Source: Areca catechu (lineage: Eukaryota > Streptophyta > Magnoliopsida > Arecales > Arecaceae). From it: a stretch of 64,000 nucleotides of DNA. The stretch is from assembly GCA_021397845.1 (NCBI GenBank), contig CM038040.1:49467088-49531087 (forward strand). The letters run 5' to 3'. This document shows positions 43,701 to 58,700 of this stretch, in pieces; the first letter of the stretch is position 1; the number at the start of each line of letters is the position of its first letter. Position numbers and translations under genes: made by a program. The notes under the pieces were generated by a model that saw only the letters and a list, made by a program, of their open reading frames with translations, was not told the origin of the DNA and made no database searches.

Positions 43701-46700
43701 TAATTAGTGGATTTTGAGACAAAAGAAAAATAGTTTTGCCAGCATTTATCTTATGTTTGGTTGGGGTTACGAGAGGGAGGATGGATGGTGTTAGAAGGAT
43801 AGATGGCCTCCCTTCTATCATTTGGTTCAAAAAGGTATTGGGAGGATGGATGAAAATGATAGATTCTCCATTCACTCTACTTACCATTTTGCATCCTCTC
43901 AAATTGGAAGGATGAGAAAGAATGGATAGAGCATGTGAAAGGTGAACTTTTGTATTGACAAAATTATCCCTCATTAATTTTTTCAACAAAAATATAATAT
44001 TTCTTTACTTTTTTATTTATATTATTTATTATATTTTTTATTTTAGCTATATTATTGATTCTTTACTATTAAATTTTATTACTAATTATTTTAATTTTAG
44101 CACGTAATTTTTATAATTATAATTAAATAATTAGATTTGTCTTCTATTTTTAATCAACTATTTATATAAAATTAATTAATTATTTAAATTAATTTATAAA
44201 TTAATTATTTATTTAGATAATTAATATACAAAATAAATTAATTCATTAATAATTGATTTAAAAAATTATTTATGTACTTAAATAAAATTTAAATTAAATA
44301 TTTATATAATTTTTAATATAATTATAAATTGTAAAGATTATAAATTTGCTAAATTTGCTTACTTTTTAGTATAAATAAGTATTATAAATTGATAATAATA
44401 ATATTTTTTATCAAAGGTTAGTTTAATAAAAATGTCATATAATATTATCTATACTTTCTTCCTTTCCTCTTATACCAAATGGAGAAGGGAATCATTCACA
44501 TTTATCCTTCCACGTTTCACCAAATACATGAAGGTATGGATGGAAGTCCATCCTCCCTGCTCTACCCATCCTCCCTCTAATCTATCCTTTGTACTAAACA
44601 GGGTTAGTGATGTTGTACTAGCAGTGAGAAAGCATGGAATTTGGTGATTGATGAATGAATTTACTAGATAAAGCCTTTGAAAGAATGAAGTGATATAAGT
44701 AAAGCTGATTTTGAAAGTGCGAGTCAACCAACACACATCAGTTCGTCTGTTAATTGAAAGGGGTTGACATGGTGAGCAAAAGCATGAATCTTTTCTTGTT
44801 TTTTTTTAGTAATGGATGCAAAATTACATGGACATGGTAACAAAGACTCTTGAACCTTATGTCAACAATAAAATGCTTGTGCATTGCTCAGGTTCTTCTT
44901 GTTCCCGTGAGAAAGAAGGTTTAACAGAATATGGGTGAATAGGAAGGTTCTATTCTCCATTTTTCAGTAAGTTTGGATTAAGGATCTTTGTTGTGAAATT
45001 TCACATATGCTTGTTTGGAGCAAGGATCTTTGTTGTGAAATTTCACATATGCTTGCATGTTAAAGGAAACTCATTTCTGCATTTATTGTTTAAACTTTGG
45101 AACTGTTATTAAAGTACATGCAGTTGATAACTAGATTCCAATTCTTTGGCAGTTACATGGACTCGTGACTCATAATTTTGTTTGATCACCTCTCTTGTAT
45201 GAGTTTCGTAACTAACATATTTATCATTTTTTAAAAATTGTTATGATTGTAGTTTGATATGTGTATTCGGTTTGTTAGTTCTATCTCTTTGCTAGCTTTC
45301 TTTCTTTCTTTTTCTTCCTTTTTTTTTGTGTGTGTGATATTGAAGCTCTTTTTTTATAAAATTTTGCATGCTTATGTATACAAAAATTCTTAAGCTGACT
45401 TGGATTCTTGTTCATTGTCCATATGCACCTTTTTTTATTATTGTCATGCTGCTGATCTGCGTTACAATTTTTGAGTACTAGTCCAGTGACTAATGCTAAT
45501 ACACATTCCATAATTTAAACTGGCATGTTTATAGCTAAATAACTTTATATTGTCAATACCGATATATCATTACAATCCATGATTTGTTTCTTCATCTTCT
45601 TCATTTGCGCTCAATTGTTTGACAGTTTTTTTATTATTAAATCATATGGTTCCATGATTTTTTTTTCCCTGAAGTTATGTAATGATCCTTTGATCCTTTT
45701 GTTTATGTTACTGCTGGTTGATATATCTGCATTGCAACTTCTGGGATATTGGGCATTATTAACTGTCTAGTCACAAAAATGTTTCAGCGTGTCAAAGTTT
45801 ATCGTTTGAATGACGACGGCAAATGGGATGACCGGGGAACTGGGCATGTTTCTGTTGATTATTTGGAGGTTTAGCCCTTCTACACTTTGCTTTTTCCATT
45901 TTTCTCATTTATAGTTATCTTCTTTCTGGTTTTTATTTTAATTGTTTCTTGCAGTTTGTTTCTGAAAAATTAGCTTGTTCTCTTTCAGTGATGTTTCAAT
46001 TTACTATCATGTTGAGTAGTTAGAAAAAGTAAAGCTTTTTTTTTTGGTGGGGGTGGGGGTTGGGGGGGCGGGGGGTGGGGTGACATGGGTTTGTGAAGCA
46101 ACATTGAATTGTGTGAGAACTGGAATTTAGGAATGATTTTAGTAGTTACTCTATATGCGAGGTGTTGAAGTATGGTTATAGATTGTGGATCTTAGGTTTG
46201 AAGTAGTCTTTGTGATATCCTTTTAAGGAACAAGACTCTATTTTTACTGGAACTTTTTCCCTCAGACCTGGAATTATTTAAAGTTGAACCATTGATGATG
46301 GGATAATGGAAGAATAACTATGGTATGTGCTTGAGAAGTTAAATAATGAAGAGTTATAATTTTTTATGTTTCAAGGTAAATGAGTGAGGAATTTAAAGCT
46401 TTAACCAATGAATTTAAGCTGATCAAATTGTCACCATCAAATATGTAGTAGTAGTCACTTAATGTTAAAGGAACCATTCTTCTAAGCATGGAGTTGTCAT
46501 AAAATAGGATTAAAAGAGAGGAAAACATGCATGAGCAAGTGAGCTCCAACTGTTTTATATGCCTAATATACTTGGCCCATGTTGGGATCGTACTGTATAT
46601 GGGAACAACACCTGAAAAGAAAAGATTTATTCATGGTTTGGTCATTAGGGTGATCAGATCTCAAAACTGCTTCCCCATGGATACTGTAAATGGACTTTCT

Positions 46701-49700
46701 TTAAGAAGAAATCTTGTACATGCATCAGGGAATGTAGGTTTTTACAAGCTAGGATAACTAAAGACAACAATTAAAATAATGGGTTTGACATGACTGTTAA
46801 ACTATTTATGAATCTTTTTGACTGAAGCCACTGTTTCTCATGAGGTAGCAGACTTGGGTCAGGAGTCTTTTAGAGTTGGCTGATCCTTCAAATTTGAAAC
46901 TTCCTATGCTTACCATCTTTTTTTCCTTCTGCATCTTCTTCACTATCATTGGTGCATTAGCCTATACCGAGCATTTCATGTAATTGTCATTTTGTTGTTG
47001 GTTGAATTATTTGATTGTATTATTAATTTTTTATTGCTGTTTACGCATGTGCAGTACTTTGTTTAGCTATCTTGATTGTTAATATTTTTCAATAAAATGA
47101 TTTATAAATTTCTTGTCAATTTTGCTGTACCAGTCATTCCGTAATCCATACCATATCTGTACTAAATTAGTATGCAATGTCATATTGTACCGACACTTGG
47201 TATGCCTTGCTATCTTGTACCATACCATGTACTGAAACTGTAATAGGATGGTACCGATATGGGGTCTGATACCAGGACAGTAAATCTTGGTTCTTGACAA
47301 ACATAAAAGTCAATGATCATATAAACCTCTTTTGGAGTAGTAATTGAATACTGGGGATTGAACTACTGTGTTCCACACTTAACAAGAAGAGGCTGGCACA
47401 ATATGATACCATTCATGTGCATATGCTCATAATAAAACGTAAGTGTGCCGGTCCTTGTTGGTCTGTGCAGGTGAATGCCAAACTAGCACGTGTCGGCATG
47501 GATTGGTGTGAACTGATAGACATGATAAAGTATGGTTGTGCTATATGACATGGAAGCCTAATCCATGTTGAAAACATTGTGCATGTTGGGATGCAGCAAA
47601 TATGTTTCTGTGGATTATGCATGCATGAATAAATAATTTTCATAGTGGGATTTTTGTCTTGCATGTTGATTTGAGCTGCAAGGATCCATCATTGTACTCC
47701 TAAATACTTGATGCCTGATCCCAAGCTCTTGTACTACTGATTGCATGAGAACCTTTGCCATGGTTCTCTCCCAAGCTTTAGGGTGGGGTTGTTTTTTTTT
47801 TTTTTGGGGGGGGGAGGGGGGGTGGGGGGCGGATTATCCAAGGGGATGACCCCCTGCTCTGCTCATAGTGGTAAACCCTAGGGGAAGGACCTTAGGGTTG
47901 CATATACTATTAGCATAAACAGCCCCCTTCATTACTGAAAACATAAACTGGCCCCTTCTTAGTGTTCATCCAAGCTGGAGCTAGCTGCTTACTTGGCTGA
48001 AGGCTTATTGCTGGAAACTGAACATATGACTTTCTTTTGGCTTGAATATATCCTGCCAAAATGGTGACAGAGGTTTGGAATAAGTTAGTTAGCTCTATAG
48101 GCTTATGAAATTGTGAAGGTAGGCTGGTATTGGGAGTCTTATGATATAGGCTAGGAAACTCTTAATTAATGAAACTAATGGAACTAAATTGTAAGTGATA
48201 TAAGAAAGTAATACTTAAACTATTTGAGATGAAAATGGTATTATTTTAAGGTTAACCACATTATGTGATTGCTTAATGTATGCATTTGTCTTATGTCCAT
48301 CAAGTCCTAGAATTGATTGGATACCAGGGAATTCACTCTCCTAAAAGATAAAAACCATTTCACAAGATCTAATTTTACTTTATATTGATAGTTGTTAGAA
48401 TAATTTTGTCAAAATTCTTCTGTTAAATCACCAGCACTGGATATTACTGTCTGAGCATTTTTTCTGATCTGGTCTCTCTAGTTAGGCAGTGGATCCCAGC
48501 ATTTTGTGTCTCTTGCCAATAACAATTATGAAAATTTAGTAAGTTGCACCCTTGGTTTTCTCGTTGTTGCCCAAAGCAATAAATTAGGTTTCTATGATTT
48601 CTTGTGGATCTTCAAGTGTCACCATATTGCTAGTATGTGATAAACAAAAATAGGAACAGGAGAACGAAACACATATTCTTGCCAAGTGAATCTCCTGTAC
48701 TAGATCAGGTCTGTGTCAGGAAATCAACGCTAACAATATATAACCTTTTAGTCGTGATGACTTTTGGTAATTTCTTTGCAGGGTTTTATTAAATGGAAGT
48801 TTCTTTATTTTTACCCATTCCCTAATTCATTGTATGTTGATTGTGTGATTTGCAGAGTTCGGAGGATCTTGGTCTGATTGTGATTGATGAAGAGGATAAT
48901 GATACATTACTTGTGCATCGCATCTCCTCGAATGACATCTACAGAAGACAAGAAGGTGCAGACATCTTTTGCTTTGCATTTTCCAAGCTGGCCAGCCCTT
49001 TTTTTAGTCTTTTAGAATGGTAATTGGTGACTTACATATATGTTATATTTAATTTTTTTAAGACACAATCATCTCATGGAGAGATCCTGAACAAGCTACG
49101 GAATTGGCACTGAGCTTTCAGGAGGCTACGGGATGCTCCTATATATGGTTTTCAATTCCCTCTCTATTGTCTTCTTCATTAGTAGGTTCTAGGTTTCTCG
49201 TTAGCTTTATATGCTGCGAATTCACTAATACATATTGTTGTGGTTTGTTATAGGGACCATATATGTGGTGTACAGAGAAACTTGCATTTTAGTAGTCTAG
49301 GAAGTAAGTATTTGTTTCATATGTTCTTTTATCTGTTATGCACTCTTTTTATGACTTATTTCTTTTAAAGATCTCGAGATCGGCTCTCATCCAGCAATGG
49401 AATCTCTAGAAGCTACTAATGCTTTGCAGTCAAACGGTAACTTTTATCCCTGCAGTTGGTTTTTCACTGTTGCTTGTATTTTTGTGCTGTGAGCTGATTG
49501 TTGTTTGAATCACATATGTATCACTGATGGGGAAATTCATTAAGAAAATCTAAATGCTAGTCAAAATGTAGTATATTAATAAGTATAATAAACCTGATCA
49601 TCAAAGAGGAATATTTTGGACTAGCAAGTTTTGCCTCACAAATTATATTACTAATCTGCCAATTGGTTGACTGTCCTAGTGTCCTTGAAGTCATAATACT

Positions 49701-52700
49701 GTGGGTAAAGTAAACTAAGGCCATTGGTTACTTGATGGTATCAAGTTGAGAATAACCTCCAGTTGTGCCAGGTTTTGTGCTGCATATAACTGTCGGAGTG
49801 TCAATAGTAACTTGGGAAGCCAATTTTGAAATGACCTTGGATTATCAGTTCATGACATGCTCAAAAGGCATGAGCAGAAATGATGGGGATAGATCAATGA
49901 ACAAAACCTGACAGCGAACATGGTGCCCAAATGCTTTATCTTTCCTGCAATTAAGATGATCATATATAGCTGGAATATTTATATGTATTCCATAGTACCA
50001 CTTGATGCTTCTGGTAATCCTTCAGCTACATTTTTTCTTTTGTTTCTAAACTAGATCATTCTGGCCTTCAACCCATGTCACTTATTATTTTTTGATTTAT
50101 ATGAATTTTTAAAATGGACATTATTTTTAAGGATAGATCCCAAACTTGCTTAAGAACAAGTGATCGCTAGTTACAAAGTGGATTTTCATTGCTTTATCAT
50201 GTTTAATATCATTTTTTATGTATACTATTTTTGGTGCCTGCAGATCCACCATCACTTAGGTCTTATAATGGAGTTCATCTTCTTTGCTTTTGCTTTCAAA
50301 TCCGAGCCGCTAGTTGCTGCCCTTTAGGCTTCTTAAAAGCTGCTATAAGTATATTGCTAATCCAATGGTAGTTGCTGATATGGTGGAAACTTATTTGCTT
50401 CATTGAACGTAACTTGGATTAATTCCCTATTCTAGCAAACATTAGAAGATATATGCTAACTAGGTGCATGAGTTGAGATCAGCAAAGGCATATTATTTGT
50501 TGCCAAGAACCATGAGAAATGATAATCTTTAATCATGATAGATGCTCGACGAAGTCACTTTGAAATCATGCATATATTTTCAATTTTGTATTGCATTAAT
50601 GGACGTAGCTTACATAAGCAAACTGTCTTGGAGAAGAGGACAAGAAGTTGGAACTTGAATTAGGCACACTATATGGTGTGTTTTTTCAACATATATCAAG
50701 CATTTATTTATTTACTTATTTATATTTTGCGTAAGGATGTAAATCACTTGATTGAGAGGGGTGGTAAGGTTGCTCCATTATAACTCAGGTGTCACTAGTT
50801 CAAAACACAAAAAAATAGTTTTTCTTCACGTAGGGGTAAGCTTGCGTACATTTTGCACCCTCTAGATTTTGGCGGGAGCCTCATGCACTGGATTGCCCTT
50901 TTGGGCTTGTTCTTTGGAGGGTAAAAAACCTCATGCACTGGATTGCCCTCTTGGGCTTGTTCTTTGGAGGGTAAAAAACATACCTGAGAATTTATATGTT
51001 TTTAAGATAAATATTTTCTAGGCAACATTTAGACAGGAAAATAATTTATCCATGTTCTTTTATGCATGGAATAATGGCTCCCGGAATCTATTACCTATAT
51101 TTTTTTACTTCACTACTTTTCAAGGTAAGTTGCTAAGATCTATTAATATTTTCCATTATACCCCTTATTATATATATTATTATATATAATAACAATATAA
51201 TTTATCATATTATATATAAATGATATGATATAATATAATATATGATATATAATATTGTATTATACTATAGTACTATATAATAATAATAATATAATAATAT
51301 AATAATGAAATATAGTATGATATTATAATAATATAATATATTATTATAATAATATGTTACAATGTCACATTATAATAACAACATATTACATGATAATTAT
51401 ATTATGATAATTATATTATGTTATATCATTTTACATTGTATATAATATTATATACAGTAATACATAATATTATATACATAATATATATAATATTAAGTAT
51501 TAGGATGGTTCAAGCTAAACCCTATGTAATTGCTGGGCAAGTTGCTGTGAAAAAAAAAAAAAAAAACTGCTAGACTCTCAAGAAGCCATTTCATAAAATT
51601 TGTCATTAGAGGTCTTTTTAACAACTTCATTTGTAAAGTTTTGAAAAACCTAGTCCATCCTAGTCTAGAACTATGACAAATAATAATTTGAAGTTGCTTT
51701 CTGTGTTCTTCTGGAATGCATGCTAACTTGTTTTCAAGATTAATGAGTCAAGTTATAGCTTCATTAATTTAGCATCAGTCCTGTTTAGTAATACTTTGCT
51801 TATGTTAGGTTTGACATCCATGAAAGTCATGTTTTAGGAAATTGTTCAACCTGATGTAGTTGGATATGGCTGGATTTTTACATCTTTTTGTTCTTTCTTG
51901 GTGTGAGGTATGGAAGCTTAATGTATCAGTACTGATTTCTGGTAGTAATGTTTTGGCAGTATCAAGTGATGTAAGTTTCAAATTGGTTAATCAATTGAGT
52001 TCATGCTGCCAATGAAATTTCTAGTTTACACCACATGCTTAAAGTTTTAACAGCAGCTATAACTTAGTGAATTATGATCCACTGTGCTTTATGTCATGCA
52101 CCATAGGGCTTACAGCATTTCATTAAATAGTTTGCTTTGTGCCTGATTTCTTTTTAATTCAGTTTGTGATGAGCAGTTTTTTCCAGCTTACCTTTGTTTT
52201 ACACCTCTTGTTTTTGTAGAGTGGACATTGACCACTACAGTTGCATTAACCCAATCATTTTTGTTATATTTGCAGATGAATCATTTCGTGCTGTTAACAG
52301 TGAATTAAGAGAGCTACCATCTGTTGAATTATCCACCCTTCCTTTAATTTTAAAGGTTTTGAGCGATATGCAAGAAAATACTATAATGATTTTCATTTTT
52401 GATTATGCTATTTCATAATACTCTGCCTTTTGTTCATTTATAGTTCAGCATGTGCGCTATTCCCAATATTATTTTTCAGTCGTCTGGTATATTTTCTATT
52501 TCTGCTTAAGTTTTTCTCCTTTTTTTCTCCTTAATTAATTCAACTATAATATCATGTATCCTTTGCAGTTCTAAAAACATTACACTGTGATTGTTGCTGT
52601 TCTGTTTTGTTTGAGTCTTAAGTTTTGAAGTTTATTTGCTGCAAATATGGCTTCATTGTTACTTGTACAGGACGTGTATGTTATTTTTATTTTTGGGGGA

Positions 52701-55700
52701 GCTCATAGTCCATGGTGTTCTTGAGATCCACAATCTTATTACCTTAATACATGGGTCATGCAATACCTTGTTTATGGTGTAACAGAGCTATGATAATGCC
52801 TTTCATCTAGATAATCAAATGGAAACGTGTACCAGTCAATCATGGTAACTACTAGTGTATGTACATATTCTAAATTTATGAAAACAATGACACAAGGATC
52901 AAACCTCATCAATTTATCAAATATATGCCAGCCAAACTGAGTCATGTTATTGTGTGTGTCAACTAAACAAAATTTTTATTGATACAAAATGAGAATATGG
53001 GCCTATTTTAGGAGTATGTTGTTTGGAGGGTTAGCTTTGTACATAAAATATATGAAGACCATTTTCAAACTTAACGCATGAACTTTTGGTTCCACCTTGT
53101 TAATAGGTTGAACAAGGGAATATATACCTGAATTGCATGCTAAGTCATCTTTATTATTTTGTCTCATCTCCTTTTTTCTATAAGTGATATCAACCATCAT
53201 TTAAACCAATAATGTTACAAAAATTCTTTTTCTTGGATAAACTTTATATCAGTGCTATTACAACAATTTATGCGTAATGCTACTCAAAGATCAGTTTTTT
53301 TAATCAATATCTAGCTCTGTGGAATTAAAATTGACGACACTTCAAGTTCTTCAAAATGGAAAGTTTGTTGAGCTCTTATCTCCTTGATCTCATCTAATTA
53401 TCTCCTTGATCTCATCTAACTTATTTTCTATACTTTTCTTCTGTTTTCAACCAAAATCCTTGACCTGCTGTTTACCTTCATCTTTCCTACACGTGTCTGG
53501 TATTTTGAATTTTCAGGTCGAGTTCTTCTGAAGTCATGGTAAAATTTTCTGTGATATGCAGGACTCAACCTTAGGCAAAATATCAGGCCTTGATTTTCCA
53601 GATCCAAACTTGTTCATTAGCTAATTGATTGGACCATTTAATTGAGTTATAATAATTTTTGCGGTCCTTCGGTTGTAGGGGTTAACTGGAATGACTAAGC
53701 CTCTATTTGGAATTACTGTTGTTGGTAGAGCTTTTGGAATAGAGCATTCAAGAAGTTTAACTTTTGGAAGTAAGAGTTTTTGCAAGAAAGCTATTTGCTG
53801 TTTGGCCACTATAATTATAGAGTTCTTTGGAACTTTAATATAAGTTTGGTAACTAAAATGGAAAAAGTGCTTTTGGTATGATAAGATGACGATAAAAGAT
53901 ATTGCATAATATAATATAATATAATACTAATATAATATAATATAATATAATATAATATAATATAAAATAATATAAATAATGAATTGTAATCTAATAAAAT
54001 AAAAATCATTATATTATTAAATATTATTATATTATTATACTATATTAATACTATAATATATTATATTATATGTTTATAATATAAATATATTATGTATTAC
54101 TATATTTGTTTGTATTTTTGTAATATAATAACGTGATAATAGATTATATTATATGTTTATAATATATTATAATATTAATTTACTATTATAATATATTATA
54201 TTTATAGTATAATAATATAATATGATATGATATAAGATGTAATTATGATTTTTATTGGTGGGTATTTTGGTCATAAAAAAGATTTCATTTAAATCAAACA
54301 GCTTCCCGATATTGGTCAGAAAGCAATTTTGGGAAAAAGTTCCAACATAGAGTTTTTTTCAAGTAGACCTTTTTAGCTGGCAGAGCTAAAATAGCTTTCC
54401 AATTTTTTATCAAACACTACTATACCATCCAAAAGTGTTTTTGGAGGGCTAGAAAATGTTTTCTGGCACTCCAAAAGCTTTAGCCAAATTGGGCCTAAAT
54501 GGGTGCTTGCCAAATCTATATCCCTATCAGTTCTGTGTTCACATTACTTTATTGTTGTTTCTTTTATTGTATCTTTCTATATATTTATGTATATGTGGAA
54601 ATTCTAAAATTTGTGGTCATATATTTTGTCAAGCTCTTTGACTTAATGCTTTTAGTTTTCTAGCTATGATTTGGAATGATTTTATTTTATTTAATTTAAT
54701 TTGCCGAATCTTCTTTTCTTGTATTTCTTATCTATCATTGGAACTGTAATAGTGCTAAGTTGGTTGATTCTAACATGCAGACAGTATTAGAATGTGGCAT
54801 TACAGATCAGATGCGTGTATCAGAATTAATATTACAAGATGTAAGCATCTCGCTGACCTTTATTGATCTAGTTGCCTAGTTAGGATTTCTGCAACTGTCA
54901 GTTGCAAAATTAATCATCAATCTTTCATAATGTGTTCCTTGGATCTGTTTTTGCATCTGATATGTTTTTTCCGTAAGTGGCTTAATTCCAATCACTGCAT
55001 GAACATAGCTAGTTCCGTTTGTTATGATATGTCCTAGAGAGGTTTTTATTGTTACTTGAAGTGGAGATACAACACACCACAATAGACCAAGCAAAGTGAG
55101 ATTTTTACATTTTAATTTTAAGAAAGCATGCATTACCTAATAATTGTCTTAGAAGATTAGTTTAATCTAGTTGAGCACTTGAAGACATTCTTTAATTAGG
55201 GCACTTTACGCATTTTTCTTCTTTGGGCCTCGATGCTTCATATCATGCCCAGTCTGTCAATGTATTTGAATTATCATGTATTGTTGCCAGGCTGCAATAA
55301 GGATGCTGAATGTAAATAATACTTCTTGTTGCCTCCGCTTATCTTCTGTGTGGTGGCCTTTAGTATACCATGTTATCATGAATCCCTTCTCCATCAGTTA
55401 GGGTCTAGTCATTTTCATGATAGTGTATGTGAACTTCATATATGTTATTCAGATTGTCTACTTTGGGATGTTTGGCCAATGCAAGTCAAGTAGATTATTT
55501 ATCTTGGTTATATATTGTTTCCCAAATTCAAGAAGCAACTTTAGTTAAACATATTGAAGTCATAATAGAAATTTAACGGCCACATTGTTTAGACTCACTG
55601 TGTCTGTGGTGGTCCATTATTGACTATATAAGTGACCATAATTGAGCTGATCTGACCATTGATAATGTTTCCTTCAGCAGTCAAGCGGCAGCATAAAGTG

Positions 55701-58700
55701 AAAAGCAGGTTATATAAAATAGGAGAGGGAGAAAAGAAGACAACAAAATGAGAAAGAGGGCCAGTAAGTGTCATCACGTGTCTGCGGCTTTGGACATTGA
55801 AATTAAAAGATGGTTTGACTTGGAATTTTAGGAAGGGGTTGCGGGGTGGGTGTGGCAGGTTTTGTGGCTGAGAAAGATAAGAAATATAAGAAAGTGACCG
55901 ACCATTTATTTCTAAAAAGCTATCAAAAGTTGGGAGCGTATATGCAAGAAATAATCATAGTAACATCTTTACTGGAAAATCTTATAATCAGGAACTTCTC
56001 TGAGCTAGTCAAATGAGTTGTATGAGATATGATTACATTCTCATGTAGAGTTCTGTTTCTACGGGAACCCCAATATAAGATACATTTATCTCTCCCGCAT
56101 AACATAAGGAACACAGCATATGAGAAAAAAGGAGTAAAAAGAGAAACAAAGCCATGACATAATCTCATTAATTTGTTTTGTTTACAATTATTAATAACAT
56201 CTTTTTTCTGGTGCAGCAAGAATTTTTCCCTAGGCTAATGGACCTTTTCAGAATGTGCGAAGACTTGGAAAACATGGATGGTCTGCACATGATTTTCAGA
56301 TTGGTCAAGGGGATCAGTAAGTGCTTGTCATCTTGTGCCTTTCTTATGTTCCATAATTAATCTCTTGATAACATCAATGACATGTTTTTTTTTTTGGCTT
56401 TGCAGTTCTATTAAACAGTCCGCAGATCTTTGATAGAATTTTTGGGGATGAATTTATCTTTGACATTATAGGTTCTCTTGAATGTAGGTTCATTTAATTT
56501 TATGTTACTTGTTACTGCTACTTACTTTTTGTTAATTTCAGATACTTTGCTATTTTACTGATGGTCTGCAAGAGCAAGGCCTTGTTGATACTTGATCCTA
56601 TGTTTCATGCTGCTTATTAACCAACTCTAAGCTCATTCGATCTTATTTGTGATTTGGCATTAAATGCCAGCCATCTGGCTCATTTTGTCTTTTATTTTGA
56701 TTTATTCATGTTTTGGTAGATCTTTTTCTTCTTCTTCATTTTTTTTTTTAAAAGTAGGGTTGCAGCGGAATCATCCTATTCATGCCATGTTGATCACCTT
56801 AATTTGTTCACATGTTTCTGCCTTTCTAAATCTACTCAAGGATCATGAACCTATGCCTTGGGTCACTGATTTGTTGCCCCTGTTGGTGTTTTTTTTTGGG
56901 GGGGGTCTTGTATGCATGGGGTTACCTTGAGAATGTGAGTCATGTATACAGTGGCTTTAATTTGGAATGATTGGCCAAAGCAAATATGTATGAGAGGTTG
57001 ATTTTAGTAGTATATATGACATTTGTGATGCCCCATCTGCTGCTGACCTATGGAAAGTATGGGGAAAAGGACTCACTAAAATATAGGTTTGCACTGTATT
57101 ATAGCAAAATGCCTGATAAAGTACTGGCATTTCTTTTTGAGGAATCTTATTGCACTGCTTCTTTAGACTGACTTTTAAAATAGACAGAACTATCACCAAA
57201 CAGTTTGGCATGCTCTTTATGTAAGAAATAAATAAATAATAAAAATAATACATTCTAGTTTACTAACATGAAATATACACCCTAATATTTTATACATTTT
57301 TTTTTTTTAATAAAGATGTTTAGATTAAATATATGATGCTTAGATATTTGAATTATGCAAATTTGAAGGATTTGGATGTCATATTTTATTAGTCTATGTG
57401 TTGGGTCTGATGTGGGAGACATTGGTTGCTTTCATGGATCATTCTTGTGGATCTGTTTATACCTGATTATTGCACTACTTAAGTAGAATTTTACAAATAT
57501 CTAATTGTTCTCATCATTACTTTCATGGATATCCTCCTACCCCGCTCGTCCTTGGTGGCTGTGACCAGAAAGTTCATTTGATCAGTTATTTGGGCTATAA
57601 CATGGGCTACATATCTTCTTGAATAGTGTCTACAATTTTAATACTCAAATATGTGTCTTCTCCTGTGTTCTCTCTTTAATTTATCATTCAACTTCCCAAT
57701 AAGTGGGTTCCAGATTTTGTTTTCCTCACCATCTGAGTTTCATCTTGAGCCCAGGATTAATGTGTTTCTGGTATCTTGTCTTGTTGTACGCCTGTATGGC
57801 ATTTGTTATGTTATGATGCCATTATCTTCAGTATTTTTTTTTCTTTTTGATTAACTAAATTAAATGATTAAAAAAACTATCAACTTATGATATGTTGCCC
57901 TTTTGAACAGATGATCCTGAGGTCCCTCAGGTGCAGCAGCATCGTGCTTTTCTCAAAGAGCATGTAGTTTTTAAAGAGGTAAATTAGTTGGGAGATGCAA
58001 CTGACTATTTCATCTATTTTGTTAAATTTCAAATGTTTAATCTTTTTGCAGGCTATCCCTATTAAAGATTCCTCAGTATTGTCAAAGATACATCAAACCT
58101 ACAGAGTTGGTTATGTGAAGGTCTATAGAACATTTGCTTAATTTTCATTATTTACTTGAATTTGCTCTTGTATGGGTTCTTATTGTCCTTGAAACAACGT
58201 AGGATGTTATTTTACCAAGGATATTGGATGAGGCTACAATAGCAAGTCTTAATTCTATCATTCATGCAAACAATGCTGCTGTGAGAATCTCAACCATATC
58301 CTGCCTGTTGCTTTAATTTTTAGTGTTCATGTCCATTGTATAACATATTACATATGATTCTGCTGTAGGTTATATCTTTGTTGAAAGATGATGCTTCCTT
58401 TATTCCAGAACTATTTGCAAGAATGAGGTCCACCTCAACTTCTGTGGAATCGAAAAGGGAATTGGTAATGTTATACTGTGTAAATGCTTTGCATGTCTAT
58501 CACAATTGTTATGGCTTCTCATTTTGTGTTTTTATTATTTTTTGTTGTCCATATATCATGACTTTGTTGCTATTTGGATAGGACTCAGTACAAGGTTTAT
58601 ACTCTATAGTTTAATTAAGTTTATTTTGTGGCATGAGGAGCATGTATACCTGTTGACCTTACTCATAGAGTTGAGTTAATTTTATTTTGTTTATATCATC

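Larger units (their letters stand above)
37798..45787 (+). other. PP4R3: PP4R3 intron 1 (7,990 bp)
   Basis: Very long first intron. Apart from the repeats listed separately it is AT-rich and unassigned. A fragment at about 39,840-40,070 (GA-rich, then 'ggtttatataggaattcc') resembles a decayed LTR R region. The 43,185-43,420 stretch is rich in 'ttggtatgg'-type words, like the small element at 47,117. Short ORFs here have no domains. Confidence 0.85.
49437..52275 (+). other. PP4R3: PP4R3 intron 6 (2,839 bp)
   Basis: Holds an Au-like SINE (50,745) and an AT-rich low-complexity tract (about 51,160-51,500). Otherwise nothing recognisable. Confidence 0.85.

Noticed and set aside
48841..49023. Stand-alone 60-residue ORF
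   Set aside because: It is PP4R3 exon 3 plus intron read-through and not a separate gene.
58378..58581. Extension of PP4R3 exon 14 past 58,464
   Set aside because: Family similarity stops exactly at the GTAATG donor, and exon 15 continues in phase; the extension is intron read-through.
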